Positions 20,870 to 31,130 of a stretch of DNA of 64,000 bases are shown in pieces. Numbering within the stretch: position 1 is the stretch's first letter; each line of letters opens with the position of its first letter. The notes beneath the pieces are model-generated. The model saw only the letters and a list, made by a program, of their open reading frames with translations, had not been told where the DNA came from and made no database searches. Origin of the DNA: Adiantum capillus-veneris. Its lineage: Eukaryota > Streptophyta > Polypodiopsida > Polypodiales > Pteridaceae. Both the position numbers and the translations under genes were made by a program. The stretch is from the NCBI GenBank assembly GCA_014529385.2, contig CM043962.1, positions 123,120,470 to 123,184,469 of the forward strand, given 5' to 3'.

Positions 20870-21124
20870 TGAGAGAGGGAGTGTGTGGGCGATCGAGCAT
20901 TACGAAGGCACGACGGCGGTGAAGCGGTTGGGCGCGGCATAGCGGCGTCTCCTTCTTCTTCTCCGCGAGGAATCCTCCACGAAGCAAGCGTAGAGCGGTG
21001 AGTGACACACCATTGCCTTCTTTGAGCTTACTAGTTTAGGCTTGTTGTGTGCTTGGAGCCATTTGTGGCTCGCACACGGTGTATCGGCAAGTTCCTTGCA
21101 TTACACGTGCGACATACGCGCACA
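20512..21124 (+). repeat. Nested Gypsy 3' LTR
   Basis: 613 bp, near-identical to 12178-12812. It ends ...GCGCACA next to the TSD TCAAC at 21125-21129. Confidence 0.95.
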
Positions 21125-21129
21125 TCAAC

Positions 21130-21893
21130 CATAGCCAGAAATTGTTTGAAGCACATAAAAACTTTGGACTTCGCTTTAAGCGGAAATACCCATGCATGCC
21201 TGGAGTAATCATCAATGAAAGTCACGAAGTAAAGGTAATTGCCCAAGGACGGAGTTTGCATGGGCCCACAAACGTCACTATGCACAAGCTGCAACCTGCA
21301 TGTGGCCCGAACTGAACCATCCTTTGGAAACTTAGAACGTTGCATCTTACCCAAAATACAGCCTTCACAAACATGTTTGACAGGTGCTTAAGAGGCGGCA
21401 AACAAGCAACCATATCAGATTTCTGCAACAAACTGGCAAAATTCAGATGACCAAAATGTGCATGCAAAGTTTTGCATCTGAAATAGCCCTTGAATCTGCA
21501 ACAACATTTACAAAATTTTGTCCACACTTGTCATACAAATTTAGCTTATACAGCCCACGACACAAGAGGCCAAATGCAACAATTTCATCACCAAAACTGA
21601 GATCGTGAACTGTACATCTGTCATCCACAAATTTGACTACTAGTCCAAGTCTAGCAAGTGCGGATACAGACAAGAGATTCTTCTTGATCCCACGTACATA
21701 AAGTACATCAACAAGTGTGAAGGAACTGCCATTTGCAGTAGTAAGCACAATCTTTCCAACTCCCTGAACCGGATAAGAGGCATTGTTGGCACAAGTGACT
21801 GAATTCCCATGAGGGACAGACTCGAGAGAGGTAAACAATTCACGATGTGAGGTAATGTGCTTTGTAGCACCACTGTCGAAATACCACACATGT
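21130..21893 (-). pseudogene. pol: Copia protease and integrase N-terminal half
   Basis: On the minus strand the frame 21443-21889 opens MWYFDSGATKHITSHRELFT, the Copia protease active site DSGAT, and continues through VRGIKKNLLSVSALARLGL, the conserved gag-pre-integrase block. In overlapping frames, HFGHLNFASLLQ supplies the zinc-binding histidines. A short frame at 21031-21354 then gives LQLVHSDVCGPMQTPSLGNY with the first catalytic Asp and FIDDYSRHAWVFPLKAKS with the core's second conserved block. At least two frameshifts separate these pieces. The sequence ends at QFLAMV where the nested Gypsy has inserted, and the integrase resumes at 12177. Confidence 0.9.
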
Positions 21894-22974
21894 AAATCTG
21901 CAGCTCAACTGACAAGCATGCATCATGGACAGCAGGATTGTAAGTGCACTCTGCGCCAAAAGCCCATTCTGCATCAACATCAGCATTACAGTCTCCTTTC
22001 ACAGAAGACTCAACAATGGCTGCATTTGTAGTGGAACTAGCATTTGCAGTGGAACCATCCTCTTTCTTCTTAGCCTCTTTGGCCTTCAACTTAGGACATG
22101 ACTTGATCAAGTGATCATTAGCTTTACAGTAATGACAACGCATCTTCTTTTTGCCCTTGTCACCAGAATTGCCTGACGAAGTGCTACCAGCAGAAGCATT
22201 AGGAACAAAATTTTTGCCACTCGCAGCAGAACCATAAGAAGTGGATGCATTGCTGTTACCATCCTTTCTTTGAGAAGCAATAAAAGCCTGTTCAACTGCA
22301 CTCTGTCTAGTCCTGTTTTTTCTGGAAAGTGACTCTTGCAACAGCAATGTGCATAATGCATCAAACTTGACAACTTCTGGATTTCCTTGGGTCATAAGTC
22401 TCCAAGTACTAGCAAAAGTCTGGTAAGAATTTGGTAAGGCATCAAGAACAGTCTGCACAAGGGAAGTGTATGAAATTACTTCACCTGCAGAAATAAGTTG
22501 CTCATTGATATCCTTGACACTAGCAAGGAAAGTGTCCATATCATCTTCCTCATGCATAATCTTCGACTCCAGCTCTTTACGTAGCAAAGCAATTTTAGCC
22601 TCATTGCGGCTTGCATAAAGACCTGCTAGAATATCCCAAGCCTGTTTTACAGATTTTGGTGAACGGATGTGAGGAACAATGGTGCGCTTCATAGAAAATG
22701 CAATCAATGCATGAGCCTGTGCATCCTTAACATCCCAAAGAGCTTGTTCTATCGTAGGCAAAACAACTCTAACAGCAGCAAGACCTGCAACGTCCTCAAC
22801 ATCGCCTACATCCTCAGAACCAGGACGTACATCAATGCCCTGCAGAATGTTCCAGACGCCCTTTGACACAAGAACATGTTGCATCATATAAGCCCACATA
22901 GGGTAGTTATCCCCATCCAATCTATCATCAGCAGCGAACATCTTGAACACATTTGTGTTGTTGTTGTCAGCCAT
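21894..22974 (-). pseudogene. gag: Copia Gag with zinc knuckle
   Basis: Gag begins at the ATG at 22974 (MADNNNTNVFKMFAADDRLD), preferred to an upstream ATG at 23037 because the family's pattern (short N-terminus, then LDGDNYPMWAYMMQHVL) starts here. The UBN2-type gag domain follows (AWDILAGLYASRNEAKIALL, EEDMDTFLASVKDINEQL). A Ser/Asn/Gly-rich stretch leads to a CX2CX4HX4C knuckle (CHYCKANDHLIKSC, about 22095-22140). Near 21895 the frame slips before the protease. Gag itself is open for about 350 codons, and apart from that slip looks intact. Confidence 0.9.
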
Positions 22975-23320
22975 GGTAAATGCTGCACCTGATGTGAAAA
23001 CTGCCCGAAAATAGGAGAAACGAAACGGGAACAACACGTGCTATAGCACAAACCGTAGAAGACTATAAGGCACCTGTTATGTAGAAAACGGCACTGACAA
23101 AATTTTTGTACAAAATGACGAAATTGCCTGTGCAGACCTGCATGTAGTGGAAACGGAGGCCGAAATGAGCCCGAATTGAAAATCTGAGCAAACTGAGCTC
23201 TACAAGCTTACCCAAAATATTTGTCGACCTGCAAACGCTCGCCAAACCTCACTGAAATCGGAGAAAGTGAGCAAGCGTGTGCTGGAGCAGCTGGTGACTA
23301 AGCCCGGGAGGACGCAACCT

Positions 23321-23332
23321 GCTCTGATACCA
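23321..23332 (-). other. Copia primer-binding site (initiator tRNA-Met)
   Basis: TGGTATCAGAGC on the minus strand lies two bases after the 5' LTR and is a perfect 12-base complement to the 3' end of plant initiator tRNA-Met. Confidence 0.95.
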
Positions 23333-23334
23333 AT

Positions 23335-23561
23335 TGTTGGAATTAAGGTTGCAGAGAAACGCACACAGCTTGGAGAAGACGAAGGAAGCTCAAGGCACAT
23401 AATAGAGAGTGTGTTACTTAGTATGCAATGGAAAGATAGATAGCCCTAGAGTGATGGGCGTATATACAATGCTCGGGGGAAAAAACCTCCTAAAGAGGGA
23501 AAAAATGCCTCGGCGGTCCTAGTGTGTTCACACACATAACTACCACATGTATATGGCAACA
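23335..23561 (-). repeat. Copia 5' LTR
   Basis: 227 bp, the direct-repeat partner of 9498-9725, followed by the TSD TACCT at 23562-23566. Confidence 0.95.
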
Positions 23562-23566
23562 TACCT

Positions 23567-23890
23567 TGACCACGAAAGTACAATCAAACATGTTCATTAG
23601 TAGGTTAGAAACTCACCCCTCATGTCTCGTGTGAGAAAGTGCACTATGGAAGTCGCTAGAGATTGCAGAAAGCGGGCGCAAAGAAGCCTCTGAGAGCTCT
23701 TTCCAAAATATGGCAAGTACAAATGAGACTATTTTTGGTCAACTAGGACTATACATACTTGGGCTATCCGACTCACTTTCTCTCAAACACCTCGGTTAGT
23801 CCTACTAAATCGTGAAGTATACTTCCCTTTCGAGAAAAATTCATTTGGACTTCGATTGCCCTGTTTCTGAAGATTTCACAAAATCAAGCT
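23567..23890. other. Unassigned sequence between Copia and tandem LTR array
   Basis: No ORF or repeat is recognised. Joined across the Copia TSD, it continues the 9400-9497 sequence and so is part of the Copia's target. Confidence 0.4.
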
Positions 23891-24467
23891 TCGTTGTCGT
23901 GCTGCTCCGCTCCCATGACAAGAAAAGGAGCAAAGGGATGCCAATCAGGTGTATTTGAATCCAACATGATTATTCAGGAGTTATAAGGGCTTGCTAACAA
24001 GCCAATTTTAAGCTAAAAGTGTGCTAGATGCGGCTCTGAGGGCCAAAAGATGTCTTGGTAATGCTAAACAATGAGTATGCTTGAAGTGGTCATAGTTGGG
24101 ATTTTATTAATCAAAGTTGAAGTACTCGAAGTGCTTTATAGGCCTGTCTTTACGTCTCGTCAATCGGAGCTACGGATAAGAAGTTATGACAGTTTTAAGT
24201 TAAGTCAGTAGCAGATCCGTACCGAATTGGGCATCTGCTGCAACTCTGGGGAGAGAAATGAAATGAGTACACGGGCCTGAAGTGCTCACTTTGTGGAGAG
24301 CGTTAGTCTTTTCAGATCATTGATTGGAGTCATGATTGCCAAGTTATTGGCCAGTCGGTCGACTTGATCAGAGTGCCATTTGGGAGATTTTGGCTCTCTC
24401 TTGTGTTTTGGAGTGCAACAAAGTAAGTGCTGGAGGAGAATCTTGTCCGAAATATTATCTCCTGTAG

Positions 24468-24720
24468 TGCATTGATAGCTGCGACATGTATGTCAAATGT
24501 GGTGTACGTCTCATTAAGTACAAAAACTGCTTGAAGAGCTTCGTGTTTGGAATGTGATCTCATGGAAAGCATTGATTGCGGGATTTACCCCAAGGGAAGA
24601 GAATCCGTGATGAGATTGTTGGCAAGGGTTGCTCGAGAGAGATGCTAAGCCAGGAGATGGTATGGCCGATATGTATGCCAAATATGGTACTCTACAAGGG
24701 CCTAGAGCCTCAATGAATTA
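24468..24720 (+). pseudogene. PPR-protein gene fragment inside LTR 1
   Basis: Short coding pieces in different frames match pentatricopeptide repeats. MYVKCG occurs at about 24486, VWNVISWKALIAGF at about 24546-24587 (compare the plant PPR pattern NVVSWNALIAGY) and MADMYAKYGTLQG at about 24662. Order and spacing fit two consecutive PPR motifs. Frameshifts and stops show it is not translated as such. The same block is present in all three LTRs, so it was part of the LTR before the array formed and was probably captured from a host PPR gene. Confidence 0.65.
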
Positions 24721-25189
24721 GTAAGGCCGCCCATACTCACAATTCAAATGGCCGCCCAGGGCCACAACCTTGGCCGCCCAAAAGAAGAATTAAGGGCTTA
24801 GTGTGTGGATGGGGAACGTAAAAAAAAAGAAGCCTTCATGGCGAGCAACATGCAGAGGGCGCAGGGGAGAAGAAACCTACTCGCGCAGGTCGCATGGGAG
24901 CTGAAACGAAGTCGCGCTAGTGGAGAGAATTGCTGAGCAGCCCATGGCGAGCAAATTCGGAGCCACTTCAGCCCGATTTGGAGGAGGTCGAAATAGTGGC
25001 TGCCACGTCATAGGGTGGCTACCCATCAGCGACATTGCTAATGGGTTGGCCAATTTTAGAAGGTGCATGCAATCGAAGGTAAGCTATTGTAAAGAGAAGG
25101 GGGTGGCTCTCTTGGGGTTCTCTCCTCTTTGGATGGTCTCTTCTTCTCCTCTTTCATTGAACCCCTTCTCTCCCGGGGAAGAAAGCCAA

Positions 25190-25560
25190 GAGGCGATAAG
25201 CTCGCTTAAGCCAAGCTTTCCTAAGCTCTCTAATCTCATTAGCCAAGCCTAAGCCGGATTAACATAAACTCTAAGCTAAGCTTTCATAAGCTCCTTAAGC
25301 CAAACCCTAATCTTGCTCTCATTAGTCAAGCGTAAGCAATCCTTAACCCGGATTTTCTTAAGCTCCTTAAGCCAAAGCCTCTCGCTCGCTAAGCCATAAT
25401 CCTCAACACTCATAATCCATCAAAACCTTAACCCGGATTAACATAAGCTCTCTAAAGCAAGCTAGCTTAATCCCAAGCTCTCTAAACTAAGCCATCATAA
25501 TCCTAAGCTCTAAACCAAGCCATAAATCCTAAGCTGAAGCTCCCATAGCCATAGCGGGAA
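25190..25560 (+). repeat. AAGC-rich degenerate repeat block in LTR 1
   Basis: Dozens of short motifs around CTTAAGCC, CTAAGCT, AACCCGGATT and CATAAGCTC recur irregularly over about 370 bp. Matching blocks lie in LTR 2 (about 31605-31955) and LTR 3 (about 36245-36575). Motif copy number differs slightly between LTRs. Confidence 0.75.
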
Positions 25561-26003
25561 GAACATCAACTCTCTTTCAACCTTGAAGCAGTAGAAGGAA
25601 AACGAAGCAGATCAAGGCAGTTTTGGCAGACCAATTAAGGCGAAATGATCGTATTTGGTACTGTTATCATCAGATTAGACTTTAGCATCATTATTGAAGG
25701 TTGATTTTCTTAATTAGCACTTGAATTAAGGCAAGTTAAACCTTGTAAGGAAAATAAACTCCTCTATTAACATTTGATTAAGCAGGGATACTGTTGGTTA
25801 TTTGTTTTGAGTTATCAAGCTTGGAAATCTGGATCAAGATGTCTGTTTTAATCTCTGTCTCCATTAATTGTCTCTATTGCAACTCTCTTGCTCGCACCTC
25901 TCACAGCCAAAGGCCCCGTGCCTTCCCGGCTTACCTTTCAACCACAAATCCCCCGACATTCTTGGTGAACCTGACGCAAAACGAGCAGGGGTGGGAGGTA
26001 AAT

Positions 26004-27838
26004 ATGGAGATCCTAGTAGAGTTGATGCAGTTTATTGAAGATTACAATTTCAATAGATTTGATAAAAATCTAACGGCTGTAGATCTGCCAAAAATGTTGG
26101 GCTTAGTTCAGGGATGTTTGCAAGAAGTAAAAGCTATGAAGACAAAAAAGCATATTGATGATGCAGTGGAGATGGCACTTGATGCCGTACCTGAACAATA
26201 TGGAATTTTTCAAGGACATGATCCAGATGGACTCCTTGCATGTTATAAAGCGGAGATGAAGAGCCGAGGAGTTCCAGAAGATCGGATGATTTCGACCTTC
26301 GAAGAAGTTGTAACCTCCGAGTTTAAAGATAAGGTTCGAGAATTGGCAGAAACATATCCTACACAATGGGACTATTTTGCAGATGGGTTTGTTCACGAAA
26401 GCTCAAAGATTATCGAGTTGGAAATGAAAGAGATGAACGAACGAAGCCACATTGTTTTCTATAAAGAAGAAGGGGATCAGATGCAGTTCCTTAATTATGA
26501 TCAATTTTGGGATCATATTTCTGCAAGAAGTAAAGCCAAGGCAAATACAACTTCGAAAGTAGCATATTCAACTTCAAAGGACCATATTTTGAGCAACCTA
26601 GCAAAGGTACATAATGAAATTAATGCTGAAACACAAATATATGAATTGTTTTCAAAGATTACTCGCATGGAAGTTACCTCGAATAATGGTTCTAGTGAAG
26701 AGCTAGACTGTACAACAAAAATTTTACAAGCTACTGACCTTGGCATGGGATGCTCTCAAAAAGTCTATCAAGAAGATGAGCCATTACATGTTTCTAATGG
26801 ATCTAATGGATTTATCGGCACTATAGTTGAGCCGGACAACAGGTTTACTGCAGATGATTTCATAAACAAAGCTATTATATACACAATAGCTGATGAGTGG
26901 CCGAGATTGTGGACCTAACACAGGTTGAGCATGAAGATGCCAATGAACCTATGGTTGCTCCTAGCAATATGCTTGATGATTCTATTATCACAGAAGAAGA
27001 TTCTACAATTGATGGTTTTTTGGCTCAATCTGAAGGAGAAGGTTATAGCAGTATAGGAGAGCTTTGTGATGCATGCACCCCTTCAGAGGGGGTGCCAAAT
27101 GAACCTTTACAAAGTTTTAATGGATTGCTAAGTATTATGGATGCAGATGAGGAAGCAGAGGATGATATTGAAGATTGCATAGATCATGCTGGCTGTGAAC
27201 ATGATATTGACATAGATTTTACCTGTATGCTTATATCCGGGTTGAAAGCGGAGGCAACTCCTATAGCTTTGATGAATGTTGAGACTTCCGAGGGTGATTT
27301 TCCCAAGGATGCTATGGATGAATATCTTAAGAATAAAGCTATTTTACATTATCAAACTCAAAATCCAGGTAAAAATCTCTCTGATGATATATGTCCAGAA
27401 AGTCCTAAGATTTTTCGTAATGGCTATAAAGCTAGAGGGGGTGATGATGCTAAATCATCCTTGATAATGCATAAAGTGCACACGGTTTTTCATTTCTTTG
27501 GAGAATGTGCCAAATGTGGCTGGATTTGGATACTATTCCTAGTACTTCTTATGTCAATGATGTCCTGGATACCAGTAAAAGGGAGTCATAATTATTTAAT
27601 GCTTGCTGGTAACGACCTTAAGTTATCAAAAGTTTATGAGATGTGGTTGTTGCACTATGCTTCAGGTGAAGCTCTAGTATATTGCGGAGCCCATCAATGC
27701 TATGTGATCTTAATGGTATTTGATCTAGGTGATTCGACAGATTTTCAAAAGCAGATTCACTATGGATGGGTATTTTTGGGTATATATTGTAGTTTCAGGA
27801 ATAGCATATTTGGAGCAGAAATGCTTGGAGTTGATTGA
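26004..27838 (+). pseudogene. Internal ORF copy 1: gag-like protein with C-terminal membrane segment, one frameshift
   Basis: The likely start is the ATG at 26004 (MEILVELMQFIEDYNF), just inside the internal region; the frame is also open upstream into the LTR. The first part (to 26918) is helical and charged (KMLGLVQGCLQEVKAMKTKK, FKDKVRELAETYPTQWDYF). A one-base deletion near 26895 relative to copy 2 shifts the frame; it resumes at 26897 with an acidic region (IVDLTQ, DADEEAEDDIED). It then has a strongly hydrophobic stretch (GWIWILFLVLLMSMMSW, about 27509-27560) followed by about 90 residues with conserved Cys/His. No zinc knuckle, protease or RT is seen. The position suggests Gag fused to an envelope-like tail, but neither function is established. 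Confidence 0.55.
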
Positions 27839-28495
27839 TTCAGGATATGTATGCTCATGTGGATATTATGCTGCACCACTATTGGGGAAATTTCTTATTA
27901 TCCCATTTTATCCTGGGAGCTATTGAAGAGCAACTTGCAGATTCAAGGATATCCTTATTTTCCTGTAGATTACTTGGCAGTAGATTTTTTTTTTGGATGT
28001 ATGCTAAGACAAAAGTGTTGTTGGTTATATGATCAATAAGCTTACATGGCTAGCTTCAAGTTGACATCTTTGGACAATTGTTATGGTATCTTCACAGCTT
28101 GAGATGTTTCTGCTACCAGAACTTGAAGTAAAGGGCTTGAGACGACCATTCCATGTGCAGACAGAGTAAGGCATACTTGAGATTGATAAGGTTACTTAAA
28201 GCGAGCTTGATGGTCAAGCCGTGTGCATAATTAACTGGAGCACTTGAGTCTGGCGGGGTTCACTAAACATTTTTTTTTGTAATTGAATGCTTTGGAAATA
28301 TGACCACTACGGTTTAAAGATTTGTGATGGGGCAGCTACCAGATAATTGAGCTAGACTATTGATGCTATTATTTAAACCTTCTTTTGTTTTACATGTCTT
28401 TACCGACTACGTGAGCTTGATGACAAGTAACTTAAGGTATTTATAGCAGATGCAACTTGAAGACCGGTTGGCACAAACCGGAGGCTGTGCAGGTT
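27839..28495 (+). other. Internal region 1, 3' untranslated part
   Basis: No ORF is supported. It is homologous to about 34256-34911 in internal region 2 and runs to the polypurine tract. Confidence 0.6.
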
Positions 28496-28508
28496 CAGAG
28501 GGGGTGGA
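28496..28508 (+). other. Polypurine tract of array internal region 1
   Basis: CAGAGGGGGTGGA immediately precedes the TG of LTR 2. The equivalent before LTR 3 is CAGAGGGGGTGTA. Confidence 0.85.
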
Positions 28509-29284
28509 TGTCGTGCCGCTCCGCTCCCATGACAAGAAAATGAGCAAAGAGATGCCAATCAGGTGTATTTGAATCCTACATGATTATTCAGCAGTTATAA
28601 GGGCTTTCTAACAAGCCAATTTTAAGCTAAAAGTGTGCCAGATGCGGGTCTAAGGGCCAAAAGATGTCTTGGTAATGCTAGACAGTGAGTATGCTTGAAG
28701 TGGTCATTGCTGAGATTTTATTAATCAAAGTTGAAGTACTCGAAGTGCTCTACAGGCCCATCTTTACGGCTCGTCAATTGGAGCTACAAATAAGAAGTTA
28801 TGACAATTTTAAGTTGAGTCAGTAGCAGATCTGTACCGGATTGGGCAGCTGATGCTGCAGCTGAGGGGATAGAAACAAAATGAGTACACGGGCCTGAAGT
28901 GATCACTTTTGTGGAGATCGTTAGTCTTTTTAGATCATTGATTGGAGTCACCGTTGCCAAGTTATTGGCCGTTATAGACTCACCGAGGGCCGGTTCTGTG
29001 CCAGTCAACTCGACTCGATCGGATTGCCATTTGGGAGATTTTGGCTCTTGCTCGGGTTTTGGAGTGTGATGCATGGTTTTTAGGACCCCTTCCGAAGATG
29101 CAATAAAGGCACAGTCAGTTGTTGGGGAGATGAGGATACTCTAGTCCAAGGGATCTCGAAAGAGAAGAAAAATCTACTTCCCAAGCACCAAAGAGTAAAA
29201 AGTGCCATGGACAGAAGATACGTGGGAACGAGTATCCACCCAACCCTGTAAGAAAGCCACTATAAGCCGCTGAGTCATTTATGT

Positions 29285-29311
29285 TATATATATATATATA
29301 TATATATATAA
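29285..29311. repeat. (TA)n microsatellite
   Basis: About 13 TA units inside the LTR 2 insertion, just upstream of the gag-like start. Confidence 0.9.
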
Positions 29312-29346
29312 AAGGTTTGTAATTTCCTACTCATTGAGTTACTACC

Positions 29347-29520
29347 ATGGCAAGTGTCTCTTTTCCCACATTTAGTGGAAAAGAGAGAGAAGACATCACC
29401 ACTGATTTTTTGAATGACTTTGACATTGCTTGTGTGGTTTCCAACAATGATGACGACGCCTCATGGCTACGACTCTTATGCATGCCTATAACCTATATCT
29501 TACAGAATAGCCCATTCTAG
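29347..29520 (+). pseudogene. gag: Gag N-terminal fragment, same family as 53.6-53.8 kb
   Basis: The frame opens MASVSFPTFSGKEREDITTD followed by FLNDFDIACVVSN, and stops at a TAG near 29518. The element at 47.7-58.1 kb has MASVSFPTFSGKKGEDVTTD with FLDDFDIACVVSD at 53767 (minus). Upstream untranslated sequence also matches: TATCCACCCAACCCTGTAA occurs at about 29242, and on the minus strand at about 53835-53860. The two elements are therefore relatives. The rest of gag is missing here. Confidence 0.7.
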
Positions 29521-29587
29521 GTGTGAATTTCTAGTGAAATTTACACGAGGATGTTCGTGTGGACTCACAGCACAGCATACTCCGTTT

Positions 29588-29712
29588 TCACTTTTTTACC
29601 GACAGTAAATATTTTTTACCTGAAGTAAATATTTTTGACCTACATGGTAAATACAAATCACTTTTTACCTACAGTAACTTTTTTTACCCATGGTAAATAT
29701 TCTTTACTGCAC
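29588..29712. repeat. TTTTTTACC / GGTAAATA short repeats with inverted copies
   Basis: TTTTTACC occurs about four times and GTAAATA about four times (two as TGGTAAATA) within 125 bp. Because TTTACC and GGTAAA are reverse complements, the stretch can form several alternative hairpins. Confidence 0.65.
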
Positions 29713-30869
29713 CATAAGTATTTGGTAGGTAACAGTTCACTGTTACTAGAAGCAGTGATTGGGCATCAACAATGCAGCTACAGGAGGAGAAAAGGGGAAA
29801 ATCTTATGGTAAAGGTGAGTCAACAGGGATAAAGACTTTTGAGTTGAAAAGAGACATGCTGATTTTTTCAAAGAACACATGTCAAAAGAAGCCATGGTTG
29901 AGGATTTTTTGAGAATTTGATATTAAGGAGGACCCAGCTGCCACCTCCCCCCCGCAGGTCCCCCCCTGACATGTGCAGAACCTCCAGTTTCAACAGCCAC
30001 CTTACCTGCTCTTAAATGCTGGTCAAGGCCTTATCCCCATGTGTCACAATCAGAAAAATCAGCATTTACCCTCCCCTCTCACATCACTCTAGAGAATATC
30101 TTGATGGTGACATATCAGGTGACCTCAATCTGTTGACCACCCTAAGCAAAAAGTAACCCCAATCAGTGGATTTAAGCATGTTTATCCCTATTTCTAAACC
30201 CTCTCAGAAACCTATATAAGGAGGCCTTCTCTCACTCAAAACCAACACTTCACCCACTTCACCAAGCAACGAAGCTATGACGACATTGCTCACAACGAGG
30301 AGCCATGGATGGAGCTCTACTCTCTCTCCCTCTCTCCCTCTCCCTCTAGTATGCTACATTACTAGCCCTAAAACCTAAATAAGGAGTCTTCTCTCATGCT
30401 CCATGGCCACCATCCTCGCCATCATTCTCTAAGGTATTGATGTGTTTCTAGTAGGATCATACCTACTTGCTGGGTTGATTGTTTTTGACAAGGGATTATG
30501 CCATCCTTGGCTTGCTTCTCTATATCCTTGTTATGTATGATCAGATGCCGTTGTATTGTTAAGCCGATGTCTTGTGTATATATATGCTACATAAGGTCCC
30601 TAAGCTTCGTTTCTATGTGTTTTGCCATATGTTTTGATGCCATCATAATGCCAGAAGTCTCACTTGCCTATGTGCACTATGTGTGAGGTCCCTAAACCTC
30701 TTAATTTAGGGTGGTGCCCCCTTTGTTTTGTTCTTTGCTTGTTTGCATGAGGCGTGGTTTGTGGAGTGTGCACGAGTACAGAGGCCACCCGATTGCACTG
30801 CTCTGTTTCCCGCTATCAGAGTGCAGCAAAGTAATTGCTCAAGGAGAATCTTGTCCGAAATATTATCTC

Positions 30870-31130
30870 CTGCAGTGCATTGATAGCAGCTACATGTACG
30901 TCAAATTTGGTGTACGTCTCATTAAGTACAAAAAGTGCTTGAAGAGCTTCGTATTCGGAATGTGATCTCATGGAAAGCATTGATTGCGGGATTTACCCCA
31001 AGGGAAGAGAATCCCTGATGAGATTGTTGGCAAGGGTTGCTCGAGAGAGATGCTAAGCTAGGATATGGTATGGCCGATATGTATGCCAAATATGGTACCC
31101 TACAAGGGCCTAGAGCCTCAGAGAATTAAT
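30870..31130 (+). pseudogene. PPR-protein gene fragment inside LTR 2
   Basis: This is the same PPR-derived block as at 24468-24720. Here the first motif reads MYVKFG (Cys lost), then a frameshifted VISWKALIAGF region and MADMYAKYGT. It lies immediately right of the 1.75-kb insertion. Confidence 0.65.

Larger units (their letters stand above)
12178..21124 (+). mobile_element. Nested Gypsy-type LTR element without pol (8.95 kb)
   Basis: Direct LTRs of 635 bp (12178-12812) and 613 bp (20512-21124) with TGTTAA...GCACA ends are flanked by the exact duplication TCAAC (12173-12177 and 21125-21129). An Asp-tRNA-like PBS follows the 5' LTR and a polypurine tract precedes the 3' LTR. The interior encodes Gag with four zinc knuckles, an aspartic protease and a W-x-P-K repeat region, with no RT, RNase H or integrase. 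It is therefore a large non-autonomous derivative. Differences between the LTRs are few by eye (mostly microsatellite length and transitions), so insertion is fairly recent. It interrupts the Copia integrase at 12177/21125. Confidence 0.95.
9498..23561 (-). mobile_element. Copia LTR retrotransposon (minus strand), interrupted by a nested Gypsy
   Basis: Two 227-228-bp LTRs (9498-9725 and 23335-23561) in direct orientation enclose gag, protease, integrase, RT and RNase H in Copia order (integrase before RT) on the minus strand. The LTRs begin TGTT and end AACA and are flanked by the exact 5-bp duplication TACCT. I count about seven substitutions and one indel between them, roughly 3 percent. 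The PBS is complementary to initiator tRNA-Met. A complete Gypsy-type element (12178-21124) sits inside integrase. Removing it leaves about 5.1 kb, a normal Copia length. Several frameshifts and a TAG make the copy non-functional. Confidence 0.95.
23895..25958 (+). repeat. Array LTR 1 (2,064 bp)
   Basis: Begins TGTCGTGCTGC and ends CCCCCGACA. It carries PPR-derived sequence at 24468-24720, a conserved open stretch at 24920-25252 and an AAGC-rich repetitive block at 25190-25560. Confidence 0.9.
29067..30818 (+). mobile_element. 1,752-bp insertion in LTR 2 with gag-start remnant
   Basis: The insertion is bounded by the exact duplication GAGTG (29062-29066 and 30819-30823) and has TGAT...ATCA ends like an LTR element. 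No direct LTR pair is visible. A PBS-like stretch (TTTTTAGGACCCCTTCCGAA) starts only about 11 bp inside the left end and resembles the sequence next to the 5' LTR of the element at 47.7-58.1 kb. About 280 bp in is a gag start from that same family. The simplest reading is a relative of that element whose 5' LTR has been almost entirely lost. Confidence 0.7.

Noticed and set aside
24468-24720. A functional PPR gene at 24.5 kb (also 30.9 and 35.5 kb)
   Set aside because: Frameshifts and stops within about 250 bp, and the block lies inside repeated LTRs.
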